Shown here piece by piece: positions 46,216 to 56,948 of a stretch of 64,000 bases of DNA; position 1 is the first letter of the stretch; each line of letters starts with the position of its first letter. Origin of the DNA: Echinometra lucunter (Eukaryota; Echinodermata; Echinoidea; Camarodonta; Echinometridae); NCBI GenBank assembly GCA_029962745.1, contig CM057152.1, positions 22,835,176-22,899,175 of the forward strand. The letters run 5' to 3'. The translations under genes were made by a program, and so were the position numbers. The notes under the pieces were generated by a model. The model searched no databases. It had not been told where the DNA came from and saw nothing but the letters and a program-made list of their open reading frames with translations.

Positions 46216-46930
46216 GTTATATGTTATATTAAAAACACATTCGATATAAAGGCCGTAGTTAAAATTCTGTGTCTATGATTAAAATTAATTTCTTTAAAAA
46301 ATAATTTTTAAAGAAATAAGTCCTGGGATTTACATGCTTTTTGACAGGTTAAAGTGATTACACAATGGTCTTTTTTTTTTTTTTTTTTTTGATATGTGAT
46401 CGAGAATAGAATTCTAAGAAGAATAACATTAAAAATTTGATGATTTTTCAATCGAAATCAATGCATTTTTGATAATTTTCTCCTAAAAAGTCAAGAGTTG
46501 ACAAAAAAATTTGAGTATGAGGTATGACGTAAAAGTGGGTACTCAACTTCGCGCATTGCAGTTGTGCTGCGCGTTAGACTGTACAATTTGTATTATACCT
46601 TGCGCGCATTTTGCTAGAATTGCGCGACGAGGTACCCACTTTGACGTCATTTTGACGTCAAAGTGGGTACCTAGTTCAAACTGGGTCACAGCTGAGGGGT
46701 CAAAAATATCCTGAAATATTACCACATTTGGGGTTTCCTTGGCAACACGACTTAAAAAAAAATTAGGCAGATGATTTTCTGCTAATAAAATCAGGCTCTT
46801 TTAAATGAACCAACATTGTTTCAGCATTGGGTACCCCCTTTAAAATGTAAACTTTTTTTGAAAGATATTCTTTTTGTCAGATTTAGGCTACCATACTTTC
46901 ATCCGAATTCCTAGCTAGCTTAGCTCGCCT
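46216..46930. other. Intergenic with CRE hairpin
   Basis: No gene seen. T-run at 46373-46390. A 41-bp hairpin at 46631-46671 (listed separately), with a related TGACGTAAAAGTGGGTACTC at about 46523-46542. Confidence 0.45.
46631..46671. repeat. 41-bp hairpin with two CRE octamers
   Basis: GGTACCCACTTTGACGTCA, TTT, then the exact complement of the first 19 bases. Each arm contains TGACGTCA, the CREB/ATF palindrome. Confidence 0.9.
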
Positions 46931-47190
46931 GGCGCGGCCGAATGGCTGTCGGAAATTACCGAGAGTATGGATTCTCTCTCATGGCGGAGTACCCCCTGCA
47001 TTGTAGGGCCTATGGATTCAACCCGCAATCAACATGCCAGCTGAACTCGTGGCGACTGAGTTTCTGCAATAACCGCCCATTCATCAACCATTGTATTTGG
47101 AGTGCTTTCTCCGGAAAGTCGTTCATTTGTAACACATATTTTCCTCTCCCTCATGGCAGCTGCAGACTCAAGAAGCTGAGTGGGTGAGTG
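46930..47190 (+). promoter_or_regulatory. Candidate promoter or noncoding first exon
   Basis: CpG-containing island in AT-rich sequence: GCGCGGCCGAATGGCTG and CATGGCGGAG (YY1-like), with a consensus donor AGTGG|GTGAGTG near 47183. No known coding sequence. It could be the first exon of INO80, whose ATG exon has an acceptor at 56726, but 9.5 kb separates them and other explanations are open. Confidence 0.3.
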
Positions 47191-47426
47191 GGGTTAGCGA
47201 TAAGTTCCCTTTTTCTCTAAATTTCGGAGTTTGTTGATACGAGACTAGTATACTAGTAGTAACACTAACACTCTACAGTTCAACACATGCAGCCCACCTA
47301 ACGTTAGCTAGCTAGTTCGTCTCGCTATCGCTATGCACCTCTTGCAGTCTGGAAACTTAACAGTTTGCATGCATAACACATTAACAGATAGGCAATGTTT
47401 CTTAATTTTGGAATTCTAACAAGTTA

Positions 47427-48787
47427 GGCTGCGTTTCACGAAACCGTCATACGGTAAGTCTAAGTTCATGGACATCCCAAGAAGTGCATGCGTTTCAATG
47501 GGATGTCTAAGAAGTTAGACTTCTGTCTTTGTTATGACTGTTTCGTGAAAGGCAGTGTATACAGCCACACGCATGTGTCTTTACCTTTTAAGGCCACACG
47601 CATGTAGTTGTATCCCACACCATCGACATGAGGATACAGCCACACTCGTCTGAATTCCCACTTATACTCTGCGTCGCGACAGCTATCGCCAGTGTATGTA
47701 TAATGTAGGTCTATGCAATGCACAAGCGCTGTGTATATTCATGTGATCATGTGTTGCAAATCCCCAACACTTGGATCGTCACGAAGGTTTTATCTCTTGA
47801 AATTCACTGACATAATGAAGTGAAAAATTGTTTGTGCAAAAGTGAAATCGAGAGTTAAAACCTTCGTGATGATCGCTGTGATCTTGAATTAGCGTGTTTT
47901 TGTTTTCAATATAGCAGCCCCCACGGACCGTTTTCGGACAATAAGTGACCATAAACTTATCATAAATCATAGTAATCTTACTTTCATTTTTGGGGTTTCC
48001 GCCGGTTGGAGATTATGGGGAAATTGTGATTTTTCCACCTTTCCGTAGGCTAATTTCATGTTGTATATTTTTATTGTAAAAATCACCACTTGCATGATTG
48101 GGCAAGTGATTTTTACATTTGTTTGCCCGCCCATGACTTTCACTTGCCCTGGGCAAGTGGGCAAGCGGGTTTGTCGCGCCCTGCTGTGTGTATTGGTGTA
48201 TCACGCGGAGGGAGGCAGTTAACGTCAATAACAGACTTTTTGAATTCAAGCAAAACAGGTCCTTTAGTTTTATTTAAGGCAGTGTATACAGCCACACGCC
48301 TGTGGTTGTATCCACAGCATCGACATGAGGATACAGCCGCAATCGTTTGAATTCCCACTTATACTCTGCGCCACGACAGCTATTGCTAGTGTGTATGTGT
48401 ATGCACTGCCCAAGCGATGTGTAAATTCATGCCAAGGTGTGTTGCCAAACCCCAAAACTTGGATCGTCACGAAGGATTTATCTCTTGAAATTCACTGAAA
48501 TACAAACAATATTGTACTATATTGTCACCTGCTTGCTGACCAGGTGAGAATGAAGTGAAAATATTGTTTGTATAATAAGTGAAATCGAGAGAAAAAACCT
48601 TCGTGACGATCCAAGTTTTGCAAGTCGCTACACAGTACCATCGCATGAATACACATCGCTTGTGCAGTGCAGTGCACACTAGCGATAGCTGTCGCGGCAC
48701 AGACTTCAAGTGGAATTCAGACGAGTGTGGCCGTAAGGTAAAGACTCACGCGTGTGGCTGTATACACTGTCTTTGTGAAACGCAGCC
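47427..48787. mobile_element. Fold-back MITE (GGCTGCGTTTCACGAAA), split
   Basis: The left terminus GGCTGCGTTTCACGAAAC and, after the insertion is removed, the right terminus GTTTCGTGAAACGCAGCC are inverted copies. The right terminus is interrupted at 47551-48771 by a MULE-like element, leaving TTCGTGAAA to its left and TTTGTGAAA CGCAGCC to its right. Confidence 0.75.
47551..48771. mobile_element. MULE-like composite, 9-bp TSD
   Basis: Starts GGCAGTGTATACAGCCACAC and ends TGTATACACTGTC, the same family as 38794-39326. The flanks TTCGTGAAA (47542-47550) and TTTGTGAAA (48772-48780) are a 9-bp duplication differing by one C-to-T change. Inside, a second, nearly complete palindromic copy begins at 48277, while the first copy loses its right arm near 47875. 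Confidence 0.75.
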
Positions 48788-48789
48788 CT

Positions 48790-50278
48790 GTTGTTGATTT
48801 CAGTGAATGGGATTTCACTGCACTGCCTGGCCTGGTTGCTTACCAGGCATGGTGGTGGTCATGGTGGTGACATTCATCTTTTTTTGACCAAGATAAATGT
48901 TAAGTTAGATAATTAAAAATAAAAAGGGGAGAATAAAAAAGAAAATGATTTAAGTAAGTTATATTTAATTTTGTCATTCAAGACAAATTATTTTCACCTA
49001 ATAACTTGTTACTTGTTAGGCCCAGACATTCAAGTCTCATGATTAGGCATGAGACTCCAGCATTGGGGGCTCTTGCTCATCCCTCCAAATCTCTTTCTCA
49101 CGCCTACATCACCATGATGATTACAGCCTATCCCCAACGACTGGCGATCTCACAGTTCCCTGCCTAAAATCTCACGTATTGCTGGTCTTTGACCTTGGCG
49201 TCTCTGTAGGCCCTAGATTTGTTTCGTGATAATGCCCATTTTCATCATCACGGTTATCATGATTATCATCATGTTTATCATCGTCAACAACATTATGATG
49301 GGGGGACCATAGTTAGCGCACATTTTAATTTTGTAGAGAAGGCAATTTTCGATCCGTAATTTCTCAAATTTTACCAAAAATTATTCTGATTTATTTGACA
49401 CCAAAGCAAGTTTTAGACTTCAAATGGGCGTAAGAAGAAGACTATATTTACGAAGGATTCCCGAGATTTCATGATTACAAAATTTGATGTCGCTCTGGAC
49501 CTGGAAAAGTTGTACAAAAATAATGAGACCTAACTTCGTGCACGCCAGTTTACAAATGATTAATACAAAATAGAGATCCATAAAAGGTAAGATAATTGCA
49601 TTATTAGGAAGACAAAATGCCATAGAATCATTTGATATCACATTTTACTTACAATTTTGATGAAATCTTCTCTCGAAAAGAGGAATTGAAGCCCGTGAAT
49701 TGAATCTGAAAGGGGTGGTTTAGTAAAAGTGTACATATATTGGTGGTACGGGGACGTGCCGCTTTGACAACCCACTTTTTCAGACCTCGATTTCTGTTCC
49801 AAAGCATAGCATTTTCTTCTTATTGAGAAAAAAGAAGAAAGAAATCCGTTCCAAAGCATAGTACGTTTTTCGTTTCGCCGTTCCGGCCGCATTGCTCCAT
49901 TTAATGAGCTTCATTTTTGGTGAAAAGCGGCCCGCACCGTTTCGCACGTAGGCCAGCCAGTGCTGTTTTTGAGATATGGCACTGTGCGTGAACTTTGGAC
50001 CTGCACGAAGTTACATTGTAGGTCACACGACCATACTAGTCTATCTCATTGTCATGGTCGCCAAAGAGTATAGACTAACAGTTAGTCTACATCATGGTCT
50101 AGTATGCCTACATTTTATATCTGCAATTTATTTCCTTATAAAATAAATCCCCATTAAGAGAAAATTTAAGACAGTGACACAACTCACCATTGGCATTAAT
50201 CATATTAATCATTATCACAAAATTATATATCGAACCTTACCATTATAACTATCATGATGACAAGAAATAATTATGATG
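48790..50278. other. Intergenic, no gene seen
   Basis: AT-rich, with no splice-bounded frames or clear inverted-repeat element recognised. Confidence 0.4.
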
Positions 50279-50310
50279 GCAGTCTATACAGACACCCGTG
50301 TGTCTACCTT
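50279..50310 (+). mobile_element. Terminal scrap of the MULE-like family
   Basis: GGCAGTCTATACAGACACCC followed by GTGTGTCTACCT matches the family terminus (GGCAGTGTATACAGCCACAC) with several changes, then stops at the next element. Confidence 0.55.
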
Positions 50311-51525
50311 AAAGGTATTGGCTAACTTTGTGAGCAGCTGATTTAAAAAATTCTCAAACTAAGATGAAGCATGTTTATGAGTACTTGTATTTGTACTCAG
50401 AAACCCTGAAACCAACCATAATTTGAAATGAAAAACTGTTAATAAGACGCCAATGCCGATTTTATTAGTTTTGGTCTCAGGAGACAAATAACTAGAGGAG
50501 CATTTTCAACCAGTTCAAAAAAACCATTGGCTGCACCTCTCTGCCTGTACTATACATGATATGCATACACACACATACACACACCACCTCTCTCTGTTTT
50601 GTCCCTCTGCTTTTCGGAGATTAGCGAATTCCTCGCGTTTGGTTGCAGTGGATAATATGGATGTAGACTTTAATTTGAGGGCATGGAGTACAAGCGATAG
50701 GCATGTAGTTTATAGAGATAATGCAGAGTCGTCTCTAAGATTGAGTCATTGACACTATATGGAAATGATGGATCATATGGCAAGAGTATGGCACAAGTCA
50801 GTTGGAAGGGGTCCTGGGTTTTAACCAGGAATTTGCTGACTCTATGTACTAAGTCCTCCCGCAGCTGGACAGTCATGACACAGCCAGCCATGACATGTAC
50901 GACGGTGTCCTCAAGATAGAGAGGGGGCATTTGGTATCGGTTGCTTTCTTGATTTTAGTGAGGGGGTTCGAGTGAGATAGGTAGATGTTGGAAGCTGTGC
51001 TCTAATGGTCAGAGCTTGCCTAATTATAGTTGATTGTGGGTCCTTGAGGTAGAGATTCCGTGGGTTGATGTATTGCCCATGCCAGTATATGAGGGATGTC
51101 TTAGTGGCTGCTCCTTCTCGTGTAGTTTCCTCGACTGCAGCAGAGATTGAGCTCTTTACTCTACGCTTCCAAGAGATGTAGGGGATGGGATTAGTAATTA
51201 GCTCTTCAATAGTAGGAAGCTTTTACATGTCCATTGTGCTTTTCAGGTTTTTCAGAGTAGGGGTACCTATACTGAGGGCATGCAGGAATGAAAATTCTCA
51301 AATCTGGTGCTGTTGAGGTCCAATAGTTGGCCGTACTATATGCATACACACATACACTGTTCATGTGAACTCTGTGCACATGCACGCTCCTTATATCCAG
51401 TCTGTGCAACCGACCATTATATTTTCTTCAAACATCGGTTTACATTTTTGATATTTAAAAATACTTTCCATCGATATTTTACTTTGAAACTTTCAGACTG
51501 GTATTTTTAAACTATAACTCTTGAC
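50311..51525 (+). mobile_element. AGGCATTGGCTAAC-family copy split by a retrotransposon
   Basis: 50311-50540 and about 51341-51525 align in order with the left and right halves of the TTAA element at 56066-56553 (shared phrases TTTGTGAGCAGCTGATTTAA, CAACCGACC, ATTTAAAAATACTT). The 0.8 kb between is foreign. The right terminus is degraded. Confidence 0.65.
50560..51240 (-). mobile_element. Non-LTR retrotransposon ORF remnant
   Basis: The minus strand encodes in pieces SWKRRVKSSISAAVEETTRE, TSLIYWHGQYINPRNLYLK, STIIRQALTIRAQLPTSTY and, after a frame change, PPLYLEDTVVHVMAGC. The last piece resembles the degenerate CPLC...HVMxxC zinc-knuckle-like segment found near the end of some reverse transcriptase ORFs. 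The first Cys pair is lost. Confidence 0.5.
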
Positions 51526-51779
51526 TCACTGTGTCCGTAGCCCACATCACCAGCTCAAAGCACGAAATTCCTTGCGGCCGGAGGCCACTTTTAGGGTTAT
51601 AGAAGCTCGCTGGTGCTATCTTGGGCTTATTTTTGAACATATGACAACACTAAATGAGGTAAAATTCAATGGTTCAGATTCATTTTTTTCAAAAAGGTGA
51701 TTGGGTGGGAGAAAAAAGGAGAAACACAGCTAGGGCGGGAGAAATTCAAACTCAAGTGGGAGAGCGGGAGATTTTGTGA

Positions 51780-52100
51780 AAATAATAAATAATAATAATA
51801 TCGATGATTATATAGCGCCAGTATCCGCCAGGTCCCGACGCTCATGGCGCTCAACAAATTACACATCATCAAAATCGAGAAAATACATATTGGAAAAATA
51901 AATTCTTAAACTAAGTACAAATATAAGCAAGGAAAGAATAATCTTAAACTGATGTACATGTACATACGAATCATCATGATAATTCAAGGAAATGCTAACA
52001 GTTAAGACTTAAGGGGATCCATTCACAAAAAGATGAAATTTGAGGGCAGCTTTGAAGTCACTGAGGGCTGATAGGGTACGTATTTTAAGAGGGCTCATTT
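51780..52100 (-). mobile_element. Non-LTR retrotransposon 3' terminus
   Basis: On the minus strand, LSALSDFKAALKFHLFVNGS followed by Pro and a stop (about 52063-52010) is the usual end of a reverse transcriptase ORF. The 3' UTR carries GGCGCTATATAATC and ends in (ATT)n at 51780-51800. Confidence 0.6.
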
Positions 52101-52308
52101 AAAATGGGCTCAAAGCGGGAGATCTGCTGCTGAAAACGGGAGAGTTGGAGTCTCTGTGAGATTAGGTTATGGCCACTGGCATGTAGTTGTATTAAAAGCA
52201 AAAATTAGAGGAAAAATTACTGATTCTTTTTGGCCAACCTTTGATATTGTCATTGCTTAGTCACATCGGATGTTTGGCGCATTGAACATGTCGTATTGCG
52301 CGTACACA

Positions 52309-52713
52309 GGGTGCGTAGCTTTAGGACCCCATCATTCAAAATTACTGGAGAGAGGGAATGAGGAAACCAGTGCATGTGATGGATGAAGCACTACTACACA
52401 AAATGAATTCTGATTTCTTACTTTGATAATGGCCCATTTAACCTAGCATATTAGTGGCCGTGGCCCATATCTAACATTAGACTGTGACACATAATATAAT
52501 ATGCTGGGGGAACCAGAAGTTACATGACTGATGTTCAGCACCTAAAAAATGATTAAATTCATTGACCAGATGCAAATTTGTTTTATTTTTCTTGGCATTC
52601 CATATTCTGAAGTTTGATAAAAAAAAAATTGTGACAGACATATGTCAGCAGGGCATATCATTGGCAGTGTCAAATTTGGTTTGGTAGAATGAAGAGGTCC
52701 TAAAGCTACGCAC
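52309..52713. mobile_element. MITE with GTGCGTAGCTTTAGGACC ends
   Basis: GTGCGTAGCTTTAGGACC at the left pairs with GGTCCTAAAGCTACGCAC at the right; about 405 bp, noncoding. A second left-end-like copy (GGTGTGTAGCTTTAGGACC) with a related lead-in lies at 52855-52930. Confidence 0.75.
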
Positions 52714-52963
52714 ATGTAAAAAAATGCATGTGAATTGTGCTTTTGAAACTGATAAACTGATTGATGTGAATATCACCCTGATTTCTAATTTCACAGCAGT
52801 ATCACAAGAAAGAAATTCTGTTTTGTAAACCTCAGTTATATTCTTGTTGCCCAGTCACATCGGAAGCTTGGCACACTACACGCGTCGGGTCTCATATCGT
52901 GTATTTGCAGGGTGTGTAGCTTTAGGACCCCTGACTATGCATGCTGATGTAGATCTGTATGTA

Positions 52964-53302
52964 GAGCTATCCAGGGGGGGGGGGGGGGGGGGGGGGCCAC
53001 TGCCATTACAAGGTAGACACCATGCTCGTACACAAAAACGTAAAAAGCAGGTGATGTACGCGTGTACAGTGAAAAGGGTATTAAAATTGCAAAAATCAGG
53101 AAAAAAGGGTATACTATTACAACAGCTTGATTTGAAAATACTTGTTTTGGGTGGGGAAAACATGACAAAATACTTGTTTAGGGTATTCTGAGATCGAAGG
53201 ATTATTACTTGTTTAGGGTCCATTTTGAAAGTCCATGTACGAGCATGGTGATCACCTTGTAATGACAGTGCCCCCCCCCCCCCCTCGAGAGCTATCTGCT
53301 CT
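52964..53302. mobile_element. Inverted repeat with poly(G) in both arms
   Basis: Left arm: AGAGCTATCCA, a G-run of 22 (about 52974-52996), CCACTGCCATTACAAGGT, CACCATGCTCGTACA. The right arm carries the complements, including a C-run at about 53270-53284. The interior is noncoding. Confidence 0.75.
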
Positions 53303-53824
53303 TTCTATATGTGGGACTGTACACTGTATGTCAATTTAGCACAGTGGTTGGCCTGCAAGTTGACAGTTCTAGAGGTAATGTCACCTCAATAATCAGCACA
53401 GAAAATATTAGCAGTTTGCATTGTGGCTGTTATTATGGAATGATATGTTATTCCAGTACAGAGCCTTCTATCAGGAGAGGTGCATGACCAAATTGGGATA
53501 ATCCCTCTACTGGTGCAGGCCTCGAATTTCATAAAATTTGGGTCACGGCCACTTTTTTTTTTTTTTTTTTTTTTTTTTTTGGTGAGACTGCCCTCTGGCT
53601 ATATGGATGAATCAAGTAATTCCATTTGGGATTATTATCATTAATTCATGTGGATAAAGCTTAAAACGAGAAATGAGAGAGAACAGAATCCTAGATCATC
53701 TTAAAGTATTTATCACTTGATGAATTGTTAATTGAGGTGTTCATTTCTTTCTTTCTCATCCCTTCTCCCCTTCCTTTCTCAAGAAAAATTTGCTACTGCT
53801 ACAGGATAAGCTGGTGAAGGTGTG

Positions 53825-54068
53825 TGGTGCTTTGTGGAGTGAATGCAAGAAAGCAAAACTAAAAATGAAAATGGCCTCAGGCTCAGAGGCAGCACAGAAG
53901 AGAAAATGTCCCCTTCTATTATTTATTGGATTGTTGTTAATGTCATTACATAATCTTAAGCAAACGAATGTCCAGAAAATAATATTAGCATCTCATGTAA
54001 ACCAAGCAAAGAAGTGGTTTACATGTTTATTTGAGTACACACTCAGTGCAAGTACTAGGCCTAAGTAA
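53825..54068 (+). pseudogene. Exon-like segment in E1, first copy
   Basis: A splice-acceptor-like TTGCTACTGCTACAG precedes an open frame starting DKLVKVCGALWSECKKAKLK and running through SGSEAAQKRKCPLLLFIGLL to a stop at 54068. The K/SGSxAxxKxK-hydrophobic layout faintly resembles the C-terminal part of a MADF/Myb-SANT-like domain, but I would not name it. It recurs with few changes at 54691-54969 and in E2. Confidence 0.4.
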
Positions 54069-54705
54069 ATTTTCATCACTTCCTATACCCTAACCCAAGA
54101 CAAAGTAATTAAATATTGAGCATACAAAGTGTACTCCTAGGGGGAAGGGCGCAGGGAGGGGGGAGTTTCCACCCTCCCGCGTGAAGCGCGGAAGCTCTGA
54201 AGTTTCTTTTTCATTCCTTGTCTGCTCCTACTCTTCCTCCGTTCTCTTACCCTTTTTTTCTTCCCCCTGATGCTTTTTCTTTCTTTCAGGGGTGTGAGTG
54301 ACCACAAATAAACAGAGCTGAAATCACAAAAGCTCCTATACTTTTGTAAAGAGGAAGTGCACCAAAAGCTGACATTAAGTCGAAAATCAAAACCAAAAAA
54401 AGCTGAACTCAGATTTAAAGCTGAACTCTCACACCCCTGTTCTTTCTTTTTGTTTTGTTTTTTTGTTTTTTTGGTGAGACTGCCCTCTGGCTATATATAT
54501 GGATGAATCAAGTAATTCCATTTGAGATTATTATCATTAATTCATGTGGATAAAGCTTAAAATGAGAAATGAGGGAGGACAGAATCCTAGATCATCTTAA
54601 AGTATTTATCACTCGATGAATTGAATTGTTAATTGAGGTGTTCATTTCTTTCCTTCTCATCCCTTCTCCCCTTTCTTTCTCAAGAAAAATTTGTTACTGT
54701 TACAG

Positions 54706-54969
54706 GATAAGCTGGTGAAGGTGTGTGGTGCTTTGTGGAGTGAATGCAAGAAAGCAAAACTAAAAATAAAAATGGCCTCAGGCTCAGAGGCAGCACAGAA
54801 GAGAAAATGTCCCCTTCTATTATTTATTGGATTGTTGTTAATGTCATTACATAATCTTAAGCAAATGAATGTCCAGAAAATAATATTAGCATCTCATGTA
54901 AACCAAGCGAAGAAGTGGTTTACATGTTTAATTGAGTACACACTCAGTGCAAGTACTAGGCCTAAGTAA
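54706..54969 (+). pseudogene. Exon-like segment in E1, second copy
   Basis: Nearly identical to the first copy (for example Met to Ile, Thr to Met and Phe to Ile changes), and closer to the E2 copy than to the first. The frame is preserved although no complete protein is apparent. Confidence 0.4.
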
Positions 54970-56065
54970 ATTTTCATCACTTCCTATACCCTAACCCAAA
55001 ACAAAGTAATTTTAAAACGCAGAACTTCACAGAATTAAAGTTTCATCTTTTGGGGTTCTAATATTTTTTTCTAGATATCACATATCTTCACAAAATATGT
55101 TAAAACTAATTATTTAATCAAATATCAACCCTACAATGCCCTAAAAGCTGAAAAAATAAACTATACCACGACTGAAAAATCTTGAAATCAGCAGCCCAAT
55201 GAGGCAGTTTCTGCAGGATAACTCCCCCAGAGCTCGGGGAGCAATTGACTCTGAAGGAAGGCCTACAGCCCACAGCAGCTGACGAAAAACATCGGCGGCG
55301 CGCGCTTCTTTAAATAGTAATGATGTTCAGATACTACTCAAGATAAGTTTGAGTGACATTTTGAAAAATAAAATCCACACACCATATCAAAATTTAATTA
55401 AAATATCGGCACTCAAGACCAAAAATAACCTTGATAATCAGAAGTCAGGGTAGGAACCGCCAGGTCATTCACTACTTGCACTTACATACACTACACACTA
55501 TACTGCACTGGTACATCATCTAACACATGTGGGACTGAGCAGTTAATGATACTGGCCCTATACGACCATGACGATATCGCAAACTTCTATTAAGGGTGTC
55601 TCCTGTGAAAAAGGGTGCATTTTGTGTTAATTTTCAATATTTTGTCACAAAATATAAAGGAAAAGTCTGGGTTTTATGTTTTTTTTTTTTAATGTAGTAT
55701 GAGTTTCTTAGATTGGAGGGCATCAAGGCCACTCAGAAAATTTTGTGGCCGTAAACCTTCTGATTTTGAGAAGGGCATCACGGCCAGTGGGTGGGGCATA
55801 CCGGCAAATTGCCGATGGCCGGTGGGTATTTCGAGCCCTGCTGGTGCAACTGTGCAGTATGCCTTTTTAATAAAGGAAATCCTTTCTTCAGCAATATCTC
55901 AATGGAATTAACATAAGACAATATTTTGCTTTCATGTGACATTATTTCTTAATGATGGAGCTACATGTAGGGACTATCTAGTTACAAATTTTAAACCGGT
56001 AATGCTGAAGTGATTTGTGCACAACAATAATCAACAGTGAACAGTTATTAGGTCAGAATAATTAA

Positions 56066-56553
56066 AGGCATTGGCTAACTTTGTGAGCAGCTGATTTAAA
56101 AAATTCTCAAACTAAGATGAAACATGTGTATGAGTACTTGTATTTATACTCAAAAACCCTGAAACCAACCATAATTTGGAAGGAAAAGCTGTAAATTAGA
56201 CGCAAACCGCGATTTTATTAGCTTTTGTCTCGAGAGACACTGAACTAAGAGGACCGTTTGGACGAATTCAAAAATACCGTTACTTGCCTTCCGCCGCGTG
56301 ATACGTCAATACACACAGTGCGGTCCGTTGAGTCATGTGCGCATGCGCACTCCTTACGTTGGGTCTATGCAACCGACCCTCGTATATTTTTCAAACATTG
56401 GTTCACATTTCTAATATTTAAAAATACTTCCCGTGGATATTATGCTCTGAAACTTTCACACTGGTATTTTTACACTATAACCCTAATGTTTATCCCATTT
56501 TTAAGTGACAAAATGAGATTTTTTTAAAATCATGACAATGTTAGCCAATGCCT
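56066..56553. mobile_element. piggyBac-like MITE, AGGCATTGGCTAAC ends
   Basis: Flanked by TTAA at 56062-56065 and 56554-56557. The left end AGGCATTGGCTAACTTTG pairs with GTTAGCCAATGCCT at the right. 488 bp, noncoding; relatives at 20352 and 50311. Confidence 0.82.
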
Positions 56554-56726
56554 TTAAGTGAATGATGTTGGAAAAAATGTTACTGGCTTGAGATCGTAAA
56601 TTGCTTTATATACCTGTTTGCTTAGAAATTTCCAATACTATTCTAATTTTCCAGTTCATAACTTATTGATGAATATGATTATGAATGTGTATCGTTATAC
56701 AACTCTCTTTTTTCTCTCTGTGACAG

Positions 56727-56778
56727 TGAAGAACTGTACAACCTGTGTGGTAAGGAATAATGTCATGGCTTGCTCAGA
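56727..56778 (+). promoter_or_regulatory. INO80 5' UTR part with overlapping uORFs
   Basis: The acceptor TCTCTGTGACAG at 56726 opens the ATG exon. Two upstream ATGs occur: 56760 (MSWLAQNE, stop 56784-56786) and 56765 (MACSE, stop 56780-56782). The second stop overlaps the INO80 start as ATGA. Confidence 0.6.
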
Positions 56779-56948
56779 ATGAGTGAAGAAAGCGCTTCAG
56801 CCGGGTCTGCAGTTGTGGAAGCAATTCCGCCCGACGGCCCAGTAGGGGGCGTCCCACTTGCCAAACCCATTCATATTCAGCGTCTGGAACAAGCCGTTCG
56901 TCTGGACTCATTCCTTAACTTTGTTGATCGTTGCATGGAAGAGCCAAT
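56779..56948 (+). CDS. INO80: INO80 coding exon 1
   Basis: MSEESASAGSAVVEAIPPDG through DRCMEEP plus two bases. The ATG at 56779 is the first in the long frame; the in-frame TTG at 56770 is not needed. Confidence 0.9.

Larger units (their letters stand above)
53516..55840 (+). mobile_element. 6-bp-TSD element, copy E1
   Basis: Ends CAGGCCTCGAATTTC and ATTTCGAGCCCTG; CTGGTG flanks both sides (53510-53515, 55841-55846). 2325 bp. It contains a tandem duplication of about 0.9 kb (from 53581 and again from 54473), each copy holding the exon-like segment at 53790-54068 and 54691-54969. Just inside the right end, GGCCGTAAACC to GCCGATGGCCGGTGGG is GC-rich and matches copy E2. No transposase. The CAGGSCTCGAA ends look hAT-like but the duplication is 6 bp rather than 8. 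Confidence 0.85.

Noticed and set aside
46942..47187. 81-codon frame beginning MAVGNYREYG as a protein
   Set aside because: It overlaps a promoter-like CpG segment and I recognise no family. Kept only as a candidate noncoding exon.
53790..54068. Repeated 92-codon frame as a stand-alone host gene
   Set aside because: All three copies lie inside insertions bounded by 6-bp target duplications, so the frame belongs to the transposon family.
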